Shown here piece after piece: positions 57,076-64,000 of a stretch of 64,000 bases of DNA. Origin of the DNA: Saccharum officinarum (lineage: Eukaryota > Streptophyta > Magnoliopsida > Poales > Poaceae); contig CM036170.1 of the NCBI GenBank assembly GCA_020631735.1, forward strand, positions 73,237,737 to 73,301,736, given 5' to 3'. Both the position numbers and the translations under genes were made by a program. The stretch's first letter is position 1; each line of letters begins with the position of its first letter. The notes below the pieces were generated by a model. That model worked only from the letters and a program-made list of their open reading frames with translations. It ran no database searches and was not told the DNA's origin.

Positions 57076-57480
57076 GACTACTTAAAACATGTCTTCTTCA
57101 ACAGGTTCCTTGAGGGAAATAATTCTTCCTCCAACATCAATCACTACTCCCATCTTATTCATCTAATTCATTCCCCTAATTACATCCAAAACTAGCCTTG
57201 GCATGACAATCAAGTTAAGCTTATACTGCCTGTCTGCTATATTCAGGGTTACCCCTCAAACTATCTAATTAGTCAATAGGTTAGCCCCAGCTGAACTTAT
57301 TCGATATGCACATTCCAATTCAACTATCTTTTGCTTATGCTTTCTTGCAAATGCTTGACTTATAAATGAATGAGACGATCTAGAATCAAACAAAACGACG
57401 ACAGGGTGGTTGTTGATAGAAAACATACTAGCTGTCACAGGCTCTCCTTCTAGGATGTCATCTACGGTGGTGTGGTGCAC
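57076..57480 (-). pseudogene. Gypsy retropepsin, truncated
   Basis: VTASMFSINNHPVVVLFDSR, then SSHSFISQAFA, is the retropepsin N terminus, with DSRSS where DSGAS or DSGSS is normal, so the active-site Gly is Arg. After a stop at 57265 the second half is readable (GVTLNIADRQYKLNLIVM, MNKMGVVIDVGGR). The frame is lost at about 57076, where the inverted LTR fragment begins. Confidence 0.75.
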
Positions 57481-57499
57481 ACGAGCTTGATATTGGTTC

Positions 57500-58567
57500 T
57501 GTTGCTTCTTGGGATACGGGCAAAACTTTGCAAAGTGCCCAGATTTGTTGTAGTTGAAGCACGGTCCTCTTACTTGAGTAGCAGCTCTAGATGAACTGCC
57601 TTGTCCTGCCTTGGTCTATGGCATCGCCATCTTGAATGGCTTCTGATTCCTCTATGGTTGCTGAGCGTTTTGATTCTTTCTCTGCAGTGGCCTGAACCTT
57701 GCCCCAGGAGCATGTAGACGATACACATAATGATTTGCCATCGGGCTCTTGGCTAGGACGGACCTGACACAAAGACCCTCTTGCGAGTCTTAGATGCAGT
57801 ATACACATTGTTGTTCTTCTCTTGCTTCAAGCAGTCACTAATAAAGTCATTAAAACTAGTTCTTGTATTGGTACCCACATGCTTCATCATCTTAGGATTC
57901 AGTCCCCTCTTGAAACTAGCGATCTTCTTGGCATCAGTGTTAACCATGTTAGAAGCATAATGGCATAGATTATTGAAAGCATGCAAATACCGAGTCACAG
58001 TCTTAGTTCCTTGATTCAGTGATAGAAATTCTCCCAACTTTATTTCTATCAGACCCAGCGGTATGTAAACTCCACGAAAAACATCAGTGAATTCCATCCA
58101 TGTAATGTGAGCATTAGGGGGAAAAGTGGTGCGATGGTGCTTCCACCACATCCCTGTGGGTCCTTGTAACTGATGAGCTGCATACTCTGTTTTCAATACT
58201 TCAGTCATTCTCAGCACATGGAACTTATCTTCCATGGCATTTATCCATTCTTTGGCATCTAATGGCTCTATCGCTTCCTTGAAGATCGGTGGCCTGGTGT
58301 CCATGAAATCCTTGAAACTGCTATATTAATTCACCTCATGTTCGCCCTGGTTTAACCCACGACGGTGTTGTCCGCAATATTATGCAATGCAGCTTCTATG
58401 TTTTGCTGCATGTTCTCCATGTTACGTTGACTTCCTAGGAACTATGCGAAGAACTATTCCGCCGTGTATGGTGGAGGAGGAGGTGGTGGTGGATCACGGT
58501 TTTCATTCCCAGCAGCACTGCCACCTGCCTCAGTGGCGTCATAAACGGTACTACGAGTGTTCGTCAT
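57500..58567 (-). pseudogene. gag: Gypsy gag of G3, degenerate
   Basis: The start ATG at 58567 (MTNTRSTVYDATEAGG) leads to a Pro run and four or more in-frame stops before 58304. The core is then open (58304-57753): PPIFKEAIEPLDAKEWINAM, GPTGMWWKHHRTTFPPNAH and ASFKRGLNPKMMKHVGT. A frameshift follows. The knuckle at 57561-57520 reads CFNYNKSGHFAKFC, so the second Cys ligand is Tyr. It is clearly homologous to the gag at 1-1030. Confidence 0.85.
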
Positions 58568-58942
58568 TTGCATATTTCAGCAACAGTAATTATTAGGCTA
58601 TGTTGTAGAAATTGTAGGTGAATGAAAAATCATGCCATACTGAATTCACTAAAGAGAATAAATTCATACAATAAAATAGGGACACAATAAATCATTCCAA
58701 TTAACACAACATCACTAATTAGATTACTCAAGCGCAACACATTGCGTCCATTACAACCAAATTGCTAGCATACATACACTAGACTTTTTAACGTTCAGAT
58801 ATCGCCACAAACACATCTAAGTTTTTTTTCCAACATTACATCAAGGTCTTAGTCTTTCTGCTCATTAATACATGCTGGATATGCCAACCATGCAAAAGAT
58901 CATCGCAAACGAGCCCTAGTAGCTAGCGCAGCAACGACTAGC
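58568..58942. other. Spacer between accessory ORF and gag of G3
   Basis: About 375 bp, AT-rich and non-coding, shorter than the 660-bp equivalent in G1. Confidence 0.5.
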
Positions 58943-59994
58943 CTACTCATCATGGTCGCTATCTAAGTCGGAGACGTCACCATTGTCACCATCAACATCA
59001 TCATCATCGTTAGTTGGTGCCTTAGGCTCTTCGGGATCCTCGTCCTCATATAGATCCATCTCTGCTACTCCAGGAGGAATGTAAGGGTAGAGTTGGTTGT
59101 GTAGCTGGTGAACCTGCTCGTGCAGGTGGTCGTTGTACTCTTCGGCATTGGCCAACTGCTGCTTTAGTTCAACCTGTTGAGCTCTCAAAACATCTTCTTT
59201 AGACCAGGCTTCATTAATTTGTGGAGCACATGGATCAACATGCGCTCACCGTTCCTGTTAGCGGTGGTCAGATGCTCAAGCTGCTCTCTCAGTGCACGGA
59301 TGTCTCCCTCATACACTCTAGTCCTTTGGGTCGCCTGATCTCTTTGGTGGCTTAACTGATTCATCTCTGCATTGAGCCTCTCGACTTTAGCATCGTGGTT
59401 TCTCTAAAGCTGACGCCTGTCATCACAGGCCTAGCCAAGAGCACCAGACATACGTCGCAGGTTGCCTTCTACTCCATCAAAAGCCTTCATTACTGCGAAC
59501 ATGGCACTCATGGCTGGGTTGTCACTGTTCTGCCCTTTTGCTACTCTAATCTCCAGAGATCTTCCTCTGGCCTGCTGCCATGAGTCCGTGGAGGGGTTGC
59601 CCCTCAAAAAGACTCCAGCCATAGAGGCTGCCAACTCCTAAGGAAAACGATCCATAATGTCCCTCAGTATCCCAAAAGTTGCCATGTCAGCTGCTTCCTC
59701 AATGGTCGTACCAGTTGACTCATAGTGCCAACCAGTCCACATAGAACCGTCACCTCATGGTCTAACAACGGCCTCCACAGTAACCAAGAGACCTTCCCCC
59801 AACTGCTCATTTGTCCAGAAATAGCGAGGCTCTATTCCATCAAGATAACCTACATGGCTGAGCACTCTCCATAAGAGTGTAGGCATCCCAAACTCTTCAA
59901 GAAAAGTGTGTCCCTGATAGGTACGTGGAGCAAGTTGGTGGTGGGGAGCTCTACCTCCGGTGGACTTGCGAGCTATTTGCCTCGTGTGTGCCAT
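58943..59994 (-). pseudogene. Accessory retrotransposon protein with histone H3-tail-like N terminus (copy B, fuller length)
   Basis: Starts MAHTRQIARKSTGGRAPHHQ. Fifteen of 21 residues after Met equal the H3 tail, with A7-R8-K9-S10-T11-G12-G13 intact. A domain missing from copy A follows (GHTFLEEFGMPTLLWRVLSH, GIEPRYFWTNEQLGEG, WTGWHYESTGTTIEEAADMA). Next is a coiled coil (QLSHQRDQATQRTR, then VELKQQLANAEEYNDHLHEQ) and an acidic tail (DVSDLDSDHDE). It is disabled by in-frame stops at 59757-59755, 59640-59638, 59433-59431 and 59406-59404, and by a one-base frameshift near 59218. The central domain has no name known to me. The protein sits between leader and gag as in G1. Confidence 0.75.
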
Positions 59995-60000
59995 CTGTAG
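59995..60000 (-). promoter_or_regulatory. Possible splice acceptor before accessory ORF ATG (copy B)
   Basis: CTACAG then ATGG on the minus strand, identical to the position in copy A. Confidence 0.35.
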
Positions 60001-60778
60001 CAAAATTTTTATTACTCTTGTGAGAATGAATATTAAGTTGTCATTTTTATCAAAATGAGTTAATCAATTTATAAGGGGAGAAACAATGCCATGAATGATA
60101 TGCACAACAACATGATGCATGTACGTTCTGTACGTTCTCATAAACTTAGAAAATAACAATAAGTTCTAGCGATATAGACAGTGGCATACAACGACCTCTC
60201 ATATATACGTAACTAATACGTACTACTCGATCACGCTATTATGTACCTGCAGAAGATCCACTTCAGCCCAAACCATCACAGTATGAATATTATGCACGAA
60301 AGTGGTAAAGTAATCTACTCGCTATACACTCATCCCCAGATACGCGTACAACGGTAGCAACTACCCGAACCATCGTCCTATTGACAGCATCATCACCACA
60401 GAATGGAATTACCCACACATTAGATACCTTCATATAAACATGCATATAACATGTCCATAATTTGGCATCATATAAGCACTTTCCTAGATCGGCAGTGTAT
60501 CCAAAAATGCTTTCACAACTCCCACTTACCGAGGCGTAGAGGCAATTGATCCATACAATACCACACAAGCGAATGACACTCATACAATAGCACGCCGTAT
60601 GAGCAACGAAATAGAAATAAGATGCAAGGACCCCCAAATCAGTACTTAAGTAAGCCACCTAGAGTCCTTAACTGGGCACAAAGGATATGACCACTGGTAC
60701 ACTATTAAGTTTTAAATTCTTAGGTTTAAACACTGTTTTGTTTTAAATACACATGTAAACAGTAACCTGCTAAACCTT
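60001..60778 (-). other. G3 leader
   Basis: 778 bp of uninterrupted leader. It shows what the G1 leader looked like before the solo LTR entered. No coding sequence of note. Confidence 0.75.
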
Positions 60779-60790
60779 GCTCTGATGCCA
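60779..60790 (-). promoter_or_regulatory. Primer-binding site of G3, initiator Met tRNA type
   Basis: TGGCATCAGAGC on the minus strand, 11 of 12 matching TGGTATCAGAGC, two bases inside the LTR. Confidence 0.88.
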
Positions 60791-60792
60791 GC

Positions 60793-63700
60793 TGTAACAG
60801 AACCGACCAATTATACAAAACTAAGTAAAAAAATCACCAGCCAAAGTAGATAATTTTAGCAAACTTAAGCCCGTATAACCCGGTAGTCCGTGAAATCACG
60901 ATAGATTTTAAACCAACCAACATACAAACCAAGATCGTACAAGTTTAGCAGCCATAGTCACATATTACATAAAGTTCACAACAATATAGAGATACATCAG
61001 ACATTAAAACATAGAGTTATTACAAACTAAGTTCATAATAAAGTAGCGAAAGCAAATAGTTTTAAAACTACGCACACACGTTTAGTTCAGATACAATGCC
61101 GGTAGATAGTCAGGTCCAACAAAAGCATCAGGTAAGACATACGGAGTGACCACGCCCTTGGTCCTAGTTGTCACCCATCGCAGGGTATAGGCAGTTGATG
61201 CAATAATCGTAGTACATCTGACCATTTGCAACAACAATAGGAACAACGCCCTGAGTACGAGAAAGTATTCAGCTAGACTTACCCGTCTTAAACTAAAATA
61301 TAGTGATACCAAGGAGTATGCAAGGCTTTCTTGTAGTGGACTAGCTGCACTCATTTATGAAAGAGCAGTAAGTTAATATAATGAACCTTTTTAAGTACTT
61401 TGAATCATCTTTATTATAACCTATCAATCTAGGTAAGCACATATGTTATAGCAATCACTTGATTAACCATTAACATCCAGTTACTAGCTTAGATTCAGCA
61501 TTTTCAACATCATCCATATAACCATCAGTCTTCCATCATCATTACTATGATGTCGTAACTCGAGTCAAGTGCTCACTATCTAGGAGCGATGATGATTTGA
61601 ATCGATTCCTAACCAGCTGGTGATTTATTCCTCACACAAACCGCACTCACCGATCAGGTGAGCTATAGATCACCAATGACACTATCCAGGTAAATGTCAA
61701 CGGGCCAAACTAGGGCCGCAGTACCCAGGGACCACACGACTGCTAGGAATCAGGCCTTGCCTGTCCTTGGGCTCACTCTTCGTGCCCTGGTCATACCCCC
61801 TTTAGCACCAATACACGCACCCATGTAGATCCTAGTCCGAATAATGCCACTAGCTTCACGGTCGAAAGGTACTTTATTTGGCTAGCTAAATGTGAGGTAT
61901 GCGTTCAACATGACAAGAGGGACGAGCAACGATCGATCCTTAACCAACACAGATGGAAAATTAATAGCACCCCAGAACCCTGTCTGGTTGCCTCCAACTT
62001 TTCCGTCCGGTCTTCAATTATCCATCAACACATGGTTATTTCTAGGATATCATCCGTTCCATAGCTAAAGTATTACGGTAACCACCTATAATTACAGGTG
62101 ATAGGGAATCACCAATCGCTACCGGTCTAATCAGGGCTAAGCAGTTATTTGATCCTAAACCTAACAAAGTGATAATATAATAAGGTATGCAAGGATAGTA
62201 ATAAATGCATTAATGGTTTCACTCAACTCTTATAACTTAATGCAACCATATATAAAACTCATATATAAAAGATTGCTTTTATAACATAGGAGACTAAGAA
62301 TGCTCGGAGGCTTGCCTCGCTCAAAGGAACTAGGTTGATGATCCACACACTCGGGCTGGTTCTCTCCTTGCACCTCTATCTCTGGCACCTCCTGTGCCTA
62401 GATTTCCTGTGGATTAGCCCCGGTCTGCTCCTCTTATACTGCTGCTTGCACTTCCTCCTATGATCCTGTATGATGCAATTGTATAAGTAATTATGCAAGT
62501 GGTGCATTGGATGCGATGACATATGATGATCATGATTGCATGCAATGGAGATGAACACACTTAGATTTATTAGATAGAATAAAGGTAAAGCTTTTCTACA
62601 TGTCATCTACCGCATCCTCTTCTATTACTAACCCCCGTTAGTTACCACTAACTACCATAAAGCCATAACACAAGTGCTACTACAATTCATCACAACTATA
62701 CTAACATGCCAAGTGACATCAGCAAGTTATTTGATGCTTCAAAGATACACCAAAGCTACACCATTAAACAAACCATGCATAAAGAATATTATTTTATTTC
62801 GCTTTAAACTAAGGTTACAACATCAACATATACTTCTAGTGCATAGAAAAATCTAGAAAAATTACAGTAGCATAGTTATACCATAAGTAGCCTACCATAA
62901 AATTTTCATAGCATTTGGATAAGTACAACTACCTACACAAAAATGACAAGCAAGGGTGTATAAATGAGCATGAAAATACTTTGTACTAAGAAAAATATCA
63001 AACAATAGATTTAGTATTTTTCCCATGATCTCCATAGTTTACAAACATTGTACAAAAAGTTTTACATACATGTTTTATTCGTATTTTTGGCTCTAGCAAT
63101 TTTAAAAGAAATAGAAAATAAATGCACATAAATTACATAGCCATATTTTTCTACAAAACATGCATGACATATATTTTTCACAGAAAGCACATCTCAAGAG
63201 TAGATCAACAAAATTGGAATTATATTTTTCTTATGTACATTCTATTTATTAGACATTTTCCAAGAAAACAACATTTACAAGAATTAAATAAAGCCCTATA
63301 TAAAAGTATCACAAAATTGATATGCAATATTTTTAAGCTGTAGATCTATTCATAAGAAACCTAGCAAAATTTATTTTAACAAATTTGGAGCTATTTTCAT
63401 CAAGATATGATTTTTGGAAGTATTTTCATAATTTATGGAAAAGGTTTTCTTTTAAATCCGAAAATCCACCCGGCAAAAATTTCTATGCCCACCCGCTCCT
63501 TCACCCCAGACCAACATAGAGATATAGACAGACAGGCCCTCGGGTCAAGGAGACCCCACCCGTCAGTCAGGTCGAGTCGAGGCGGCGCTGACCGGTGAGA
63601 TCTCGCCGATGGCGAGGTCTCCGGCCAGGCCAAGGTGACCAGCGTACTCCCCACCCTCGCACGAACCTGACGGTGCCCATGGCGTGGCCAAAGGAGCTCG

Positions 63701-64000
63701 GGAAGCCGGCAGTGGCCATTCATGGCGGAGCGGTGGCGCGGGTCATCACCGGTGAGGCATCCCCGGCCACGACACGGTGAGTGGAGGCGCTCGGGAGCAT
63801 CAGCAACGTGGTGCGGTGCTCGTGCATGAGAAGAGAGGGCAGAAGGTGAAGCGGAGAGGAGTCAACGGAGCGGAGCTTCTCCGGTGAGCTTATCCGAGCT
63901 CCGGTGAGCAATTTCCGAGGACAGGGGCGCCACGGCGAGCCAAGGTGAGCACGGGATGCACGAGGTGGAGGCGGTGCTCGGAGCGAGATGGAGGTGCCAG
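60793..64000 (-). repeat. 5' LTR of G3, partial
   Basis: Begins TGTAACAGAACCGACC on the plus strand, as at 8197. It matches the G0 LTR fragment (15544 onward) and the other LTRs of the family. It reaches the GC-rich block at 63450-64000. Its outer end is off window. Confidence 0.88.

Larger units (their letters stand above)
57076..64000 (-). mobile_element. Second member of the long-LTR gypsy family (G3), 5' LTR running off right edge
   Basis: In minus-strand order: LTR (from beyond 64000 to 60793), PBS (60790-60779), leader, H3-tail-like ORF (59994-58943), gag (58567 to about 57500), protease (57480-57265 and onward to 57076). RT and beyond are missing at the 57075 junction. It is more decayed than G1. 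Confidence 0.85.

Overview
The window looks like a repeat-dense, pericentromeric-type stretch of a grass nuclear genome, probably a panicoid or Andropogoneae species of the sorghum, sugarcane or Miscanthus kind. The evidence is the very long Ty3/gypsy LTRs, SIRE-type copia, Athila/Tat-type gypsy elements, Helitrons, Tourist-like and other MITEs, one plant tRNA-Lys gene, and a host gene with a very GC-rich first exon. The species is inferred. There are no bacterial features. A 100-base N gap (35841-35940) shows this is a scaffold.

Layout. 1-21345 is a nested stack. A minus-strand LINE (18770-21345) abuts a gypsy LTR (15544-18769). That LTR was entered by a SIRE-like copia (3' LTR 13347-15543). 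The copia was entered by a minus-strand gypsy element (5' LTR 8197-12773, PBS, leader, accessory ORF, gag running off the left edge). A solo LTR of the same gypsy family (2730-7860, TSD AAAAC) sits in that leader in opposite orientation, making a natural inverted repeat of about 4.6-5.1 kb arms with a 336-bp loop. 21346-28260 holds AT-rich sequence, a Tourist-like MITE, a minus-strand Helitron (23077-25971) carrying exon-like host fragments, and a tRNA-Lys(CTT) gene (26012-26084).

The one convincing host protein gene is an O-fucosyltransferase-family gene (exons 1-7, 28261-33109). Its 3' exons are not in the window. Intron 7 contains a second Helitron end (33170) followed by minus-strand PP2C-like pseudo-exons, and then the gap. 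From 35941 to 44842 is a non-autonomous Athila-like gypsy cluster with gag and two retropepsin-like motifs, no reverse transcriptase, and three LTRs in tandem. Inserted into the third LTR is a Tat-lineage element (44843 to about 56975). It contains an Athila-like solo LTR (46068-47647, TSD CCCCT), a gag-protease fused by deletion to the last part of pol, and two antisense ORFs, one with its own TATA box. 57076-64000 is another minus-strand member of the first gypsy family.

The most striking signal is in that first family. Between the primer-binding site and gag lies an accessory ORF whose first 21 residues after Met closely copy the histone H3 N-terminal tail (ARKST motif around K9 intact in two divergent copies). 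Coiled-coil and strongly acidic segments follow. It reads like a retrotransposon-encoded histone-tail mimic.
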